The notes: a model not told the origin generated them from the letters alone. Shown: positions 53,311-62,715, counted from the first letter of the stretch. The stretch: 64,000 nt of DNA from Planctomycetaceae bacterium (GCA_027490145.1 JAIXYQ010000002.1:1-64000); one strand, 5' to 3'. Made by a program: numbers and translations.

Positions 53311-54269
53311 ATCCGCGTGTCGAGCGACCAGACGCGATCCGTGAAGTCCGCCATGCCTGCGCGGATCGACGGGCGGTCGGCCTGGCTGATCGCGACGAAG
53401 GTCTTCGCGTCGAGGTTGTCCAGCTGCGCCACGAAGATCGCCTCGGGCGTGCTCGGCAGCTTGGCGGCGCCATGCTCGGGAAGGCCGTGGTGGCTGAGCA
53501 CGATGTGCATGAGCACCCGCACGGCCTCGCGCGGCAGCTCCGCACCGCCGCGTCGCACGACGGCGGCCTTGGTCTCGAGCACGACCGCGCCGCGCACGAT
53601 GTGGCCGACCAGGTTGCCATCGACGGTGTAGGCGAAGCCACGTTCCCAATCGAGTTCCCACACCTTGCCCAGGTCGTGGAGGAACAGGCCCATGAGGACC
53701 AGGTCGCGGTTGAGCTCCGGGTAGAGCGGCAGCATGCGGTCGGCCAACTCCAGCAACTGCAGCGTGTGCTGCAGCAGGCCACCGATGAACGCGTGGTGCA
53801 CGCTCACCGCCGCCGGTGCGCGGCAGAAGCCCTCCATCAGGGCCGCATCACCGAGGTAGGCCTCGGCGAGCGCACGCATGCCAGGGTGCTCGAGCGTGCC
53901 GAGCAGGTCCTTCACGCGCGCGAACATGGCATCGATGCTGCGCGGCGTGCTCGGCAGCAGGTTGACCAGGTCGGCGGCGTCGACATCGACGGCCTCGACG
54001 CTCTCGAGGATGATCTGGATCGATCCCTGGTAGGTCTCGCTGCGACCGGTGACCCAGGCGAAGCCCGTGCGCGAGACTTCGGGCAGCCGAGCTTCCTCGA
54101 AGGTCCACAGGCGCGCGGGCACCTCGCCCGTTGCATCGCGAAGGATGGTCTTGAAGAAGGGCTTGCCCATGCGGGTGTTGCCGACCTGGGGGTTCTGGAG
54201 GCCGTAGACGCCTGCAATGGCGACGCCGGGCTGGATGTCCTTGATCTTCACGTGGGGGCGGTCGGGCAT
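53262..54269 (-). CDS. YhaM-type 3'-5' exoribonuclease (OB + HD domain)
   Basis: 335 residues. An N-terminal OB-fold nucleic acid-binding domain (about 5-90; KTILRDATGEVPARLWTFEE) is joined to an HD domain (about 155-290). That domain has VSVHHAFIGGLLQHTLQLLELAD and GLFLHDLGKVWEL (HD pair), then a conserved GHIVRGAVVLE and HIVLSHHGLPE. This layout matches YhaM/CBF1, a Mn- or Co-dependent exoribonuclease. It is the last gene of the lysS run and its 3' end overlaps the convergent gene by 49 bases. Confidence 0.85.
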   Translation of the reverse strand: MPDRPHVKIKDIQPGVAIAGVYGLQNPQVGNTRMGKPFFKTILRDATGEVPARLWTFEEARLPEVSRTGFAWVTGRSETYQGSIQIILESVEAVDVDAADLVNLLPSTPRSIDAMFARVKDLLGTLEHPGMRALAEAYLGDAALMEGFCRAPAAVSVHHAFIGGLLQHTLQLLELADRMLPLYPELNRDLVLMGLFLHDLGKVWELDWERGFAYTVDGNLVGHIVRGAVVLETKAAVVRRGGAELPREAVRVLMHIVLSHHGLPEHGAAKLPSTPEAIFVAQLDNLDAKTFVAISQADRPSIRAGMADFTDRVWSLDTRIYRPDPLNMPATVPAS

Positions 54270-54299
54270 GGTGGATCCTGAATGGGGAAACGGTGCAGG

Positions 54300-55199
54300 C
54301 TACCGCATCGCGGCCGTGCCACCGAGCCGCCAACGCTCGAGTTCGGCGGGGATCGCGGCGGCAAGGTCCTGGGCGAGCAGGCCCGCATGGCCATGCTCGG
54401 CACTCCACTGCACGCTGGCCAGCCCGTGCAGGCAGACCGCCTGGCGGGCGACGTCGAACGTCGGGCACTCGGTCTGCTGCGCCCACAGCCCGGCGAGCAC
54501 GCCGGCGAGCACATCACCCGAGCCGGCCGTGGCCAGCGCGCTGGTTCCCGCCCGGACGGACCACGCATGGTCCGCGTCGGCGATCGACGTCTCGTGCGAC
54601 TTGAGCACGACGACCACGCCCAGTGCCGCGGCGAGCTCAGACGCCGTCGCGGAGTCGTGCATGCCGCACGCGCGGGCCAACCGTCGCGCTTCGCCCACAT
54701 GCGGCGTGAGCACCGTGGTGCCGGCGCGGCGCGCGCGCAGTGCAGCGCGCGGGTCGGGTGCCGAGGCAAGCGCATTCAGGGCGTCGGCGTCGAGCACGAG
54801 TCGAGGCGCCGACGCGATCATCGAGTGCACGACCGGGCCGGCATTCGCCCCCAGGCCGGGCCCGCACACGACGGCCTCGGCGACGGCTGCGCGCTGGGCA
54901 AGCGCCTGCAGCGCGCCGAGGGTTGCTCCACCGTGGGCATCGATCTCGATCGCATGACCGACAGCGGAGGGTGCCAGGGTGAGCCCTGCCGCGAGCAGCG
55001 GCGCAGGCATGGCCAGTTCCGCCAGTCCACACCCGCACCGAAGCGCTGCGATCGCTGCGAGCGACGGCCCGCCGACCATGATGAGCGGCGGCTGGACGCA
55101 TCCACCCACCACGAGCACGCGGCCGAAGGTCCCCTTGTGGCCCGCGGGATCACGCGCTGCGATCCGCGGCACCTCGCTCGGCCACTGCGCCAGACTCAC
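54300..55199 (-). CDS. nnrD: ADP-dependent NAD(P)H-hydrate dehydratase
   Basis: Repairs the damaged cofactor NAD(P)HX. The ribokinase-like fold (299 residues) has HKGTFGRVLVVGG near 20, the CGPGLG block near 92, LDADALNAL near 136, LTPHVGEARRL near 163, and the active-site TAGSGDVLAGVLAG near 228. The epimerase domain (NnrE) is not fused, as in Bacillus YxkO. Its ATG overlaps the upstream stop as ATGA. Confidence 0.9.
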   Translation of the reverse strand: MSLAQWPSEVPRIAARDPAGHKGTFGRVLVVGGCVQPPLIMVGGPSLAAIAALRCGCGLAELAMPAPLLAAGLTLAPSAVGHAIEIDAHGGATLGALQALAQRAAVAEAVVCGPGLGANAGPVVHSMIASAPRLVLDADALNALASAPDPRAALRARRAGTTVLTPHVGEARRLARACGMHDSATASELAAALGVVVVLKSHETSIADADHAWSVRAGTSALATAGSGDVLAGVLAGLWAQQTECPTFDVARQAVCLHGLASVQWSAEHGHAGLLAQDLAAAIPAELERWRLGGTAAMR

Positions 55200-56767
55200 G
55201 GCGCAGGCTTCCGGGCACCGCCAACCTCGACGCTATCGACGGCCAGATTGCCCATGAGCACCACGACGTTGCCCAGGTCACCGCCCAGGCCGCCGTCGCC
55301 CAGGGCAGTCACGGCCGTGAGGATGTGCCCGCCATCGAACGCGCAATCGGGTCGCGTGGCATCGAGATCGACCCACTTCCCATCGATCGCGGCCTGCGTC
55401 CACATGTGCCAACCCATGACATGCTTGCCGCCGGCGAAGCTGTCGGCGTAGACCAGGCCGGTGGCGCCGCGGGAAGGGATGCCGGCGCACCGCAGGAGCG
55501 CGGCCAGCAAGGTGGCGTGCTCGCTGCAGTCGCCGGACTTCGTTCGCGCGACATCGCTGGCGCTGGCGAACGCCGAGCCGAGGTTCTTGTCATCGATGTA
55601 CTCGAGCACGAAGGCTCGCAACGACTCGGCGCGCTCGGCGGTGGACGCGTTCTCCTTGCCGCGCAAGGCGCGCTTGGCGAGCGCCTTCAGGCGCGCATCG
55701 TTGGTGTCGCACATCTGGCTCGCCTCGAGGAACTCCTTCAGGGCATCGCCCGACGGCGCAGGCGTGGTGCCGCCGCGACGCACGAACACGCGCTCGCCGC
55801 GTTCGGTGCGTTCGGTCGTCTGGCCACCGGCGTCGGGAAGGTCGAGCGGCGTGCCGTCCTTGGTGCGCAGATCCCAGACCACGATGTCGGCGCAGTCGAG
55901 GTCAGGCACCGAGGCGCCCAGTTGGATGAAGCTCGCCGTGAGCAACTCGGGGGCCGCGGCGGGACCGCCTGCGGGCGCACCGGCCGGTGCGGGAGCGGGA
56001 GCACCGCCGGCAGGCGCGCCGCCCGCGGCACCGCCACCACCGAGCGCCTTGGCCTTCGTGGTGAGCACGGCCTCGATGTTGCCCAGCGCCATCGGCGTGA
56101 GCTGGCGCATCATCCTGCCCTGGTCGTCGTACTCCTCGGTGGTATCGATCGGCAGAAGCGAGGTCCGCGTGGTCCAGCTCGTGCCGGGTACCTGCTTGCC
56201 GTCGATCGTCAGCGGACCGGTACCGGTGCGCGTGCTCTTGACCGTCATCGGTGCGGTGCCGTTCTGGGGATCGATCGTCGTGAACTCCACCGTGGTCGAT
56301 CCGTCCTTGAGCGCCTTCTTGCGCAATGCGTCGGCTGCGCGGGGCGTGAGCCAGCCAGCCGGCGGAAGCGGCTTGGTCGAGGTGGTCGTTCGGCCAGCCT
56401 GCTGTGCCTTGACTTCGATGCCCGTGGGCGAGAAGGTCCACTCGGTCGTGGTGGGCGCGCCGCCCATCGCCTGCGTGAGCGATGCCGCGACCGGCGTGTG
56501 GTCGGCGCGTTCATCGAAGGTGCTCGAGACCGTGACCGAGATCGCGGCCCCGGCGCGCCCGACGCTGAGCGTGGACTCGCTCAGCGTGCGGAAGAGATCA
56601 CCATCCTGTTGCACCTCGATGCGCAGGTGGCCGCAGGGCTGGCCACCCAGGGTCATCGAGTACCAGGCTTCCTCGAGCGTGGTCCAGCCGGCCGCGGCCG
56701 GGTGGGCCATGATGGCGAGGGCGATGAACGCTACGGAGCCGACGAATCGGGAGCTGATGGTGGTCAT
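55196..56767 (-). CDS. Secreted transglutaminase-like protein
   Basis: 523 residues. A signal peptide (1-26, cleavage after AAA) is followed by a beta-rich N-terminal domain (about 28-240) and an Ala/Pro/Gly-rich linker (243-273). The C-terminal transglutaminase-like domain has an intact triad: Cys414 in SGDCSEHATLLAALLRCAGIP, His454 in GWHMW and Asp469 in WVDLDA. In bacteria such domains act as proteases or amide transferases in the periplasm. The ATG at 56767 was chosen; upstream readings are shadows of lysS. It lies 55 bases after lysS and overlaps nnrD as ATGA. Confidence 0.8.
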   Translation of the reverse strand: MTTISSRFVGSVAFIALAIMAHPAAAGWTTLEEAWYSMTLGGQPCGHLRIEVQQDGDLFRTLSESTLSVGRAGAAISVTVSSTFDERADHTPVAASLTQAMGGAPTTTEWTFSPTGIEVKAQQAGRTTTSTKPLPPAGWLTPRAADALRKKALKDGSTTVEFTTIDPQNGTAPMTVKSTRTGTGPLTIDGKQVPGTSWTTRTSLLPIDTTEEYDDQGRMMRQLTPMALGNIEAVLTTKAKALGGGGAAGGAPAGGAPAPAPAGAPAGGPAAAPELLTASFIQLGASVPDLDCADIVVWDLRTKDGTPLDLPDAGGQTTERTERGERVFVRRGGTTPAPSGDALKEFLEASQMCDTNDARLKALAKRALRGKENASTAERAESLRAFVLEYIDDKNLGSAFASASDVARTKSGDCSEHATLLAALLRCAGIPSRGATGLVYADSFAGGKHVMGWHMWTQAAIDGKWVDLDATRPDCAFDGGHILTAVTALGDGGLGGDLGNVVVLMGNLAVDSVEVGGARKPAP

Positions 56768-56822
56768 GGATTGAACCTTCGCTGTGGTGAAGCTTGGCTG
56801 TCCGGTCGAACGGACCGCGCGG

Positions 56823-58400
56823 TCACTCCGCGCGCATGAGCGGGAAGAGGATGACGTCACGGATGGACTGGCTGTTCGAGAGCAGCATGACCAACCGGTC
56901 GATGCCCATGCCCATGCCGCCGGCCGGCGGCATGCCCACGCGCAGCGCGGTGATGAAGTCCTCATCGAGCGAGCGGAAGGTGCTCTCCTCCTCGTCGGCG
57001 CCCTTGAGCTGCTCGGTGAACTTGGCGAGCTGGATGTCGGGGTCGTTGAGTTCGGTGTAGGCCGGGCCGATCTCCATGCCCGCGATGAACAGGTCCCAGC
57101 GCTCGGCGATGACCGGCCGTGCACGGCTGGGCCGCGTGAGCGGGCTGATCGCACTGGGATAGTCGAGCACGAAGGTCGGCTTCGACGGATCGAGGAGGGC
57201 CTCGGCCCTCTCCTCGAAGAGTTCGTTGACCACGAGCCACAGGTCCTTGGTCGCGGCGCCCTCGACATGCAGGTCCTTCGCGGTCGCGCGCACGCGAGCC
57301 TCGTCCTCCATCGCGAAGCCGAAGGCCTTCTGGAAGAGTTCCTCGTAGCGCACGCGGCGGAATGGCTTGGCGTAGTCGATCACCAGGTCACCGAAGGGCA
57401 ACGCGACCGGCCCGCCCTGCGGCACCCCCGCCACCTCGCACGCCACCGCGTGCACCAGACTCTCGACCATCTCGAGCATGGTCATGTAGTCGCCGAAGGC
57501 CTCGTAGGCCTCCATGGCGGTGAACTCAGGGTTGTGACTGCGGTCCACGCCCTCGTTGCGGAAGTTGCGGTTGATCTCGAAGACCTTCGGCAGGCCGCCC
57601 ACGAGCAGACGCTTCAGGTAGAGCTCCGGCGCGATGCGCATGAAGAGCTGCATGTCGAGCGTGTTGTGATGCGTGACGAACGGCCGCGCGGCGGCGCCGC
57701 CGGCCATGGCCTGCATCATCGGGGTCTCGACCTCTTGGTAGCCGCGCGATTCCATGAAGCGGCGGATCGCGCTGACGATGCGCGACCGCAGCTGGAAGGT
57801 GCGCACGGTGTCGGGATTCGCGTACATGTCGACGTAGCGGCGGCGGTAGCGCGTCTCGTCGTCGGAGAGGCCATGCCACTTCCCCGGCGGCGGCTCGAGG
57901 CTCTTGCACTGCATGGTGACGCCGTCGGCCCAGACGCAGGTCTCGCCGCGGTTGGTACGGCCCACGCGCCCGGTCACGCTGAGCAGGTCGCCGTAGTCGG
58001 CCATGGACGCGACCTTGAAGGCGCCCTCGGGGACGTTGGCCTTGGACACGCTGACCTGCAGGTCACCCGAATGGTCGCGCAGCCACATGAAGACGAGCTT
58101 GCCCATGTCGCGGTGCTGCACGACGCGCCCCGCCACGGTCACGGCCGGGCGCCGGTCGTCGATGGTCACGGACGGGTCGGCCTTGGCGGCCTTCGCGGCC
58201 TCCTCGTAGGCCAGGTGCGCCGCTTCGTCGAAGGCCGCGCGCGCCCGGTCGAGCGGCGTGATGCCGTCGACGCGGTGGCCGAAGGGCTCGACGCCGAGTT
58301 CGGTGCGCAGCCGATCCAGCTTGGCGCGTCGCGCCGCCACGAGGACCGATGGATCTTCCTGCTCGCCCTGGGGCTGCTCGCTCACGATGGACTCCTTCAT
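56823..58400 (-). CDS. lysS: Lysyl-tRNA synthetase (class II)
   Basis: 525 residues from ATG 58400. An N-terminal OB anticodon domain (about 65-165) precedes the class II core with RYRRRYVDM, the motif 2 block RNFRNEGVDRSHNPEFTAME, and motif 3 GGMGMGIDRLVM. An ATG at 58433 would add 11 residues that overlap the promoter element, so the shorter start is preferred. TACCAT lies 12 bases before this ATG. It leads a run with the transglutaminase gene, nnrD and yhaM, and diverges from pfkA. Confidence 0.96.
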   Translation of the reverse strand: MKESIVSEQPQGEQEDPSVLVAARRAKLDRLRTELGVEPFGHRVDGITPLDRARAAFDEAAHLAYEEAAKAAKADPSVTIDDRRPAVTVAGRVVQHRDMGKLVFMWLRDHSGDLQVSVSKANVPEGAFKVASMADYGDLLSVTGRVGRTNRGETCVWADGVTMQCKSLEPPPGKWHGLSDDETRYRRRYVDMYANPDTVRTFQLRSRIVSAIRRFMESRGYQEVETPMMQAMAGGAAARPFVTHHNTLDMQLFMRIAPELYLKRLLVGGLPKVFEINRNFRNEGVDRSHNPEFTAMEAYEAFGDYMTMLEMVESLVHAVACEVAGVPQGGPVALPFGDLVIDYAKPFRRVRYEELFQKAFGFAMEDEARVRATAKDLHVEGAATKDLWLVVNELFEERAEALLDPSKPTFVLDYPSAISPLTRPSRARPVIAERWDLFIAGMEIGPAYTELNDPDIQLAKFTEQLKGADEEESTFRSLDEDFITALRVGMPPAGGMGMGIDRLVMLLSNSQSIRDVILFPLMRAE

Positions 58401-58412
58401 GGATTGACGGCG

Positions 58413-58447
58413 ATGGTAGCGAAACGCCTTCACGCGCCCGCTACCAT
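58413..58447. promoter_or_regulatory. Divergent TACCAT elements: lysS (-) and pfkA (+)
   Basis: TACCAT occurs on the minus strand (plus 58413-58418) 12 bases before the lysS ATG and on the plus strand (58442-58447) 12 bases before the pfkA ATG. The two halves are near mirror images (both followed by CG). Leaders would be about 5 bases. Confidence 0.5.
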
Positions 58448-58459
58448 CGACGGACTCCC

Positions 58460-59608
58460 ATGAGCCCGTCCCAGATCAAGCGCATCGGCATCCTCACCGG
58501 CGGCGGCGACTGTCCCGGCCTGAACGCGGTCATCCGCGCGGTCGCGAAGACCGCCATGCTGCAGCACGGGATTCAGGTCTTCGGCATCGAGGATGGTTTC
58601 CAGGGCCTGATCGAGGACCGCGTGCGGCCGCTGACCTTCACGGATGTCTCAGGCATCCTCACGCGCGGCGGCACGATCCTAGGCACCAACAACAAGTGCA
58701 ACCCGCGCAAGTGGGCGGTCGGCCGCAACGCCGACGGCTCGCCGGTCTTCGCCGACTGCACGCGCCAGTGCATCGAGACCGTGCAGCGCCATGCGCTCGA
58801 TGCGATCGTGGTCATCGGCGGCGACGGCACCATGGCCGCCTCGACCGGCTTGGTCGACGCGGGCATCAACATCATCGGCGTGCCCAAGACGATCGACAAC
58901 GACCTGCACGGGACCGAGATCACCTTCGGCTTCCTGACCGCGGTCGCCACGGCGACCGACGCCCTGGACAAGCTGCACTCGACGGCCGACAGCCACCACC
59001 GCGTGATGGTGTGCGAGGTCATGGGACGCAACGCCGGCTGGATCGCCCTGACCGCCGGGGTGGCCAGCGGCAGCGACATCATCCTGATCCCCGAGATCCC
59101 GTTCGAGTTCGACACGATGTGCGAGTACATCGATCGGCGCGTGGCGCACGGGCCGGGCTTCGCCATCATCGTCGTGGGCGAGGGCGCCATGCCCAAGGGC
59201 GGCAGCCAGATGATCCGGCAGCTGGATCCCACGAGCCCCGACCCGGTGCGCCTGGGTGGGATCGGCGCCTGGGTCGCCCAGGAACTCGCCAAGCGGACCA
59301 CCGCCGACGTGCGCAGCACGAACCTGGGGCACATCGTGCGCGGCGGCACGCCGATCGCGGCCGACCGCATCCTGGCCACGCACTTCGGCTACCACGCCAT
59401 CGCGATGCTCATGGATGGCGCGCGCAACCGGCTGGTGGTGCGCCAGAACAACATCTTCAGCGACATCGATCTCATGGCCTCGGCCGGCAAGCAGCGACTG
59501 GTTCCCGTGGACCATCCGCTGGTGTCGGCGGCGCGCGCGATCGGCACCAGCTTCGGTGATGCAGCGATCGCACCGCGGGCGAGCCGCGAGCCAAGCGCGG
59601 TCTTCTGA
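58460..59608 (+). CDS. pfkA: 6-phosphofructokinase
   Basis: Phosphorylates fructose-6-phosphate, the committed step of glycolysis. 382 residues with ILTGGGDCPGLNAVIR near 11, VVIGGDGTMAAS near 117, VPKTIDNDLHG near 142, VMGRNAGWIAL near 190 and GHIVRGGTP near 298. The donor-site pair is Gly in GGDG and Lys in PKTID. ATP enzymes usually have Gly/Gly and pyrophosphate enzymes Asp/Lys; the mixed Gly/Lys pair is known from the ATP-using clade X. ATP is therefore the likelier donor but pyrophosphate cannot be excluded. A small gene follows after 3 bases. Confidence 0.93.
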   Translation: MSPSQIKRIGILTGGGDCPGLNAVIRAVAKTAMLQHGIQVFGIEDGFQGLIEDRVRPLTFTDVSGILTRGGTILGTNNKCNPRKWAVGRNADGSPVFADCTRQCIETVQRHALDAIVVIGGDGTMAASTGLVDAGINIIGVPKTIDNDLHGTEITFGFLTAVATATDALDKLHSTADSHHRVMVCEVMGRNAGWIALTAGVASGSDIILIPEIPFEFDTMCEYIDRRVAHGPGFAIIVVGEGAMPKGGSQMIRQLDPTSPDPVRLGGIGAWVAQELAKRTTADVRSTNLGHIVRGGTPIAADRILATHFGYHAIAMLMDGARNRLVVRQNNIFSDIDLMASAGKQRLVPVDHPLVSAARAIGTSFGDAAIAPRASREPSAVF

Positions 59609-59611
59609 AGC

Positions 59612-59866
59612 ATGGCCGCGATCGCGCTGCATGCCCTGCCCCGCGCGCTCGCCGATCACGAGGTGCGCGAGACCGTGCGCGCTGCGGCCGAGGCGCTCGC
59701 CGAGCGCCAGGGCGTGAAGCTGCTGCACCTGTGGATCGATGCCGACGGCCTGGAGGCCGAGGTCGAGGGCCCGCCGCTCATCGCCATGGGCTTCGCCGCG
59801 GAACTGCGCACCACGACCGCCCGCTGGGCCGCCCACCGCGGTCTGGGTGAGTTGTGGCGCTCTTGA
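59612..59866 (+). CDS. Small protein of unknown function
   Basis: 84 residues, no family recognised. It reads as an alpha-beta mini-protein: helix (LADHEVRETVRAAAEALAERQG), strand (VKLLHLWIDADGLEAEVEG), helix. It starts 3 bases after pfkA with ATG and lies 35 bases before plsY. The codon pattern is consistent with real coding, and it is probably cotranscribed with pfkA. Confidence 0.6.
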   Translation: MAAIALHALPRALADHEVRETVRAAAEALAERQGVKLLHLWIDADGLEAEVEGPPLIAMGFAAELRTTTARWAAHRGLGELWRS

Positions 59867-59889
59867 AAAATGCCCGCGTGCTGCTCCCG

Positions 59890-59895
59890 TAGCAT
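59890..59895 (+). promoter_or_regulatory. -10-like element of plsY
   Basis: TAGCAT ends 6 bases before the plsY ATG. A TTGAAA upstream (59863-59868) is 21 bases away, too far for a standard promoter. It suggests a leaderless start. Confidence 0.45.
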
Positions 59896-59901
59896 CGCCG
59901 C

Positions 59902-60564
59902 ATGATCTGGATGGCCTTGGTCGCGTTCGCGTGCGGAAGCGTGCCGTTCGGCGTGCTGATTGCGCGCGCGCATGGACGCGACATCATGCAGGAAGGCAGC
60001 CGCAATCCCGGCGCCACCAATGTCGGCCGGGTGCTCGGCAAGCCCTGGGGCTTCCTGTGCTTCGGCTTGGATTTCCTCAAGGGGTTCGTGCCCGTGGCGA
60101 TCGCCGGCCACCAGGCCGGACTCTGGGGGCGCGCTGCAGCCGAGATGTCGCCCACGGCGCAGCTCGGGTGGGTCGCGATCGCTGCCGCAGCCATGCTCGG
60201 CCACATGTTCAGCCCATGGATCAGGTTCAAGGGCGGCAAGGGCGTGGCGACGGCGTTCGGTGGCCTGGCCGCGCTCTGGCCAGCCGTGACGGTGCCGGTG
60301 CTGGTGGCCTTCGGGGCGTGGGTCGCGGTGGTCGCGATCACGCGCTACGTCTCGCTGGCGTCGATCATCGCTGCGGCGATGCTGCCCCTGGCCACGCTCG
60401 GCTGGGCGGCCACGCCACGCGGCGGCTCGGATGTCGCCGGCGCCTGGCCGCTGATTGCGGTGAACGCCGCGCTGGGCGCGCTCGTCATCTGGAAGCACCG
60501 CGCCAACATCGCCCGGTTGCGCGCGGGTACCGAGAACAGGGTCGGCGGCGCGAAGGCGACATGA
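59902..60564 (+). CDS. plsY: Glycerol-3-phosphate acyltransferase PlsY
   Basis: Inner-membrane enzyme that uses acyl phosphate to acylate glycerol-3-phosphate, the first step of phospholipid synthesis in most bacteria. 220 residues with about five membrane helices. The three conserved motifs are present: FGVLIAR...SRNPGATNVGRVLGK near 34-53, GHMFSPWIRFKGGKGVATAFG near 104-124, and VAITRYVSLASI near 142. It has a poorly conserved basic tail. It follows the small gene by 35 bases. Confidence 0.95.
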   Translation: MIWMALVAFACGSVPFGVLIARAHGRDIMQEGSRNPGATNVGRVLGKPWGFLCFGLDFLKGFVPVAIAGHQAGLWGRAAAEMSPTAQLGWVAIAAAAMLGHMFSPWIRFKGGKGVATAFGGLAALWPAVTVPVLVAFGAWVAVVAITRYVSLASIIAAAMLPLATLGWAATPRGGSDVAGAWPLIAVNAALGALVIWKHRANIARLRAGTENRVGGAKAT

Positions 60565-60631
60565 GGCGCACGGCGCACCGCACCACCCAGAGCATGATCC
60601 GACGACCATCGACCGAGGACCCGAGGCTCCC

Positions 60632-62074
60632 ATGAACGACTCCCCACACCACGGCTACCGAAGCCCGCTCGAGGAACGCAACGCCAGCCGCGAGATGCGC
60701 GCGCTCTTCAGCGCCCAACGCAAGTTCGGCACCTGGCGCCGCATCTGGCACGCGCTCGCCACGGCCGAGCACGAGCTGGGCCTGCCGGTCACCGCCGCGC
60801 AGGTCGCCGCGATCGGTGCGCACCTGGATGACATCGACTTCGACGCCGCCGCACGCCACGAGCGCGCCCTGCGCCACGACGTGATGGCGCACGTGCACAC
60901 GCTGGGCGATGCCGCACCCGAGGCGCGCGCGATCATCCACCTGGGCGCCACGAGCCAGGACGTCGTCTGCAACGCCGACGCGATCCTCATGCGCGAGGCG
61001 CTCGACCTGGTCGCCGTGAAGCTCGCACGCGCGATCGACCGACTCGGACGATTCGCCACGACGCACCGCGCCCTGCCCTGCCTGGGCTTCACGCACTACC
61101 AGCCCGCGCAGCCGGTCACGGTCGGCAAGCGCGCGTGCCTGTGGGCCTATGACCTGTCGATCGCGCTCGACGACATCGAACACCGTCGCGACACGCTGCG
61201 CCTGCGTGGACTGCGCGGCGCCACCGGCACGCAGGCGAGCTTCCTGCAGCTGTGCGGGAACGATCCCGCCAAGGTCGACGCACTCGAACGCCGCTTCGCG
61301 CAGCTCGTGGGCTGGCCCGAAGGCCGCCTGCACCCCGTGTGCGGCCAGACCTACACGCGCGTCGTCGATGCCCAGGTGCTCTCGAGCCTGGCGGCCGCCG
61401 CGGCGGCCATCCACAAGTGCGCCACCGACATCCGCCTGCTGGCCAACCTGAAGGAACTCGAGGAACCCTTCGAGAAGGACCAGATCGGCTCGAGCGCCAT
61501 GCCGTACAAGCGCAACCCCATGCGCTGCGAGCGCGCGTGCGGCCTCGCCCGCTTCGTCATGAGCATGCCGCAGAACGCCCTCGACACCGCGGCGGTGCAG
61601 TGGCTCGAGCGCTCGCTCGATGACTCGAGCAACCGCCGGCTGTCGATCGCGGAGTCGTTCCTCGCGCTCGATGGCGCGCTCGACCTGGTCTGCAACGTGG
61701 TCGACGGCCTGGTCGTCTATCCCCACCAGGTGCGCGCGCGGCTGATGGCGGAGCTCCCCTTCATGGCGACCGAGGCGATCCTGATGGCCGCCGTCGAGCG
61801 CGGCGCCGATCGTCAGGATGCGCACGAACGCATCCGAGTGCACAGCGTGGCCGCCGCCGCGCAGGTCAAGGAACACGGCCGCCCGAACGACCTGCTCGAG
61901 CGCCTGGCGAGCGACCCGCTCTTTGCTAGCGTGGACCTCGGCGGCATCACAGATCCTGCTCGCTTCGTCGGCCGTTCCCCCGAGCAGGTCGATGCCTTCG
62001 TCGCGTGCACGGTCAGCGCCGTGCGCCAGCGCTACGCCGGCCGCCTCGAGGGCGCCGTGGAGCTGCGGGTTTGA
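60632..62074 (+). CDS. purB: Adenylosuccinate lyase
   Basis: Catalyses two steps in purine synthesis, including AMP formation. 480 residues with the fumarase-superfamily signature GSSAMPYKRNPMRCER near 289, HLGATSQDVVCNAD near 108 and GFTHYQPAQPVTVGKR near 152. The length and PYKRNP motif point to the longer, eukaryote-like ADSL subgroup. It has GAGG before the ATG at suitable distance and is 67 bases after plsY. Confidence 0.95.
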   Translation: MNDSPHHGYRSPLEERNASREMRALFSAQRKFGTWRRIWHALATAEHELGLPVTAAQVAAIGAHLDDIDFDAAARHERALRHDVMAHVHTLGDAAPEARAIIHLGATSQDVVCNADAILMREALDLVAVKLARAIDRLGRFATTHRALPCLGFTHYQPAQPVTVGKRACLWAYDLSIALDDIEHRRDTLRLRGLRGATGTQASFLQLCGNDPAKVDALERRFAQLVGWPEGRLHPVCGQTYTRVVDAQVLSSLAAAAAAIHKCATDIRLLANLKELEEPFEKDQIGSSAMPYKRNPMRCERACGLARFVMSMPQNALDTAAVQWLERSLDDSSNRRLSIAESFLALDGALDLVCNVVDGLVVYPHQVRARLMAELPFMATEAILMAAVERGADRQDAHERIRVHSVAAAAQVKEHGRPNDLLERLASDPLFASVDLGGITDPARFVGRSPEQVDAFVACTVSAVRQRYAGRLEGAVELRV

Positions 62075-62691
62075 GCGGCCCGGGCCAGCACGAGGCCGGT
62101 TCGGCCACCGGCCCGAGCCACACCGCGCCCCGCTTGACCCCGGACACGGCCTGCCTGCTGGTGATCGACCTGCAGGAGCGGCTCATGCCCACCATCGCCA
62201 ACGCCGAGGCGATCACGCAGAACGCGGCCCTGCTGCTGCGCGCCGCCGTCCACTTCGGGATGCCGGTCGCGCTCAGCGAGCACTACCTCAAGGGGCTCGG
62301 ACCGACCGTGGCCCCGATCCACGAGGCCGTTCCGACCGGGGCGTGCCGCTTCGAGAAGACCCGCTTCAGCGCGGTGCTGCCCCCGCTGGAGGCCTGGCTC
62401 GCCGCGCACGGGCGCCAGAACGTGATCGTGTGCGGGGTTGAGGCGCACGTTTGCGTGCTGCAGACCGCGCTCGACCTTCGCTCGACCGGTCGAACCCCGT
62501 TCCTGATGACCGACGCGATCAGCGCGGGCCAGCCCCAGCAGATCGCGCCGGCCCTCCGACGCATGGAGCTCAGTGGGTGCGTTCCTTCGGGCTGCCTGAG
62601 CGCCATGTACGAGCTGGCGGGCGATGCCTCCAACCCCTTGTTCAAGGGCATGTTGGCGCTGGCCAAGGCCATTCGGCCCCTGCCCGGGTGA
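62071..62691 (+). CDS. Isochorismatase-family hydrolase
   Basis: 206 residues of the cysteine hydrolase fold (nicotinamidase/isochorismatase group). The triad appears as Asp in LLVIDLQERL near 32, Lys in RFEKTRFS near 95 and Cys in VCGVEAHVCVLQTAL near 133. The substrate is unknown; the group includes YcaC-like hydrolases. No ATG lies early in frame, and TTG at 62071 overlaps the purB stop as TTGA, so translation coupling is likely. The first 25 residues are low-complexity and may be partly untranslated. Confidence 0.85.
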   Translation: MSGPGQHEAGSATGPSHTAPRLTPDTACLLVIDLQERLMPTIANAEAITQNAALLLRAAVHFGMPVALSEHYLKGLGPTVAPIHEAVPTGACRFEKTRFSAVLPPLEAWLAAHGRQNVIVCGVEAHVCVLQTALDLRSTGRTPFLMTDAISAGQPQQIAPALRRMELSGCVPSGCLSAMYELAGDASNPLFKGMLALAKAIRPLPG

Positions 62692-62715
62692 CCGGAGGAA
62701 GGGCTCAAAAACGAA

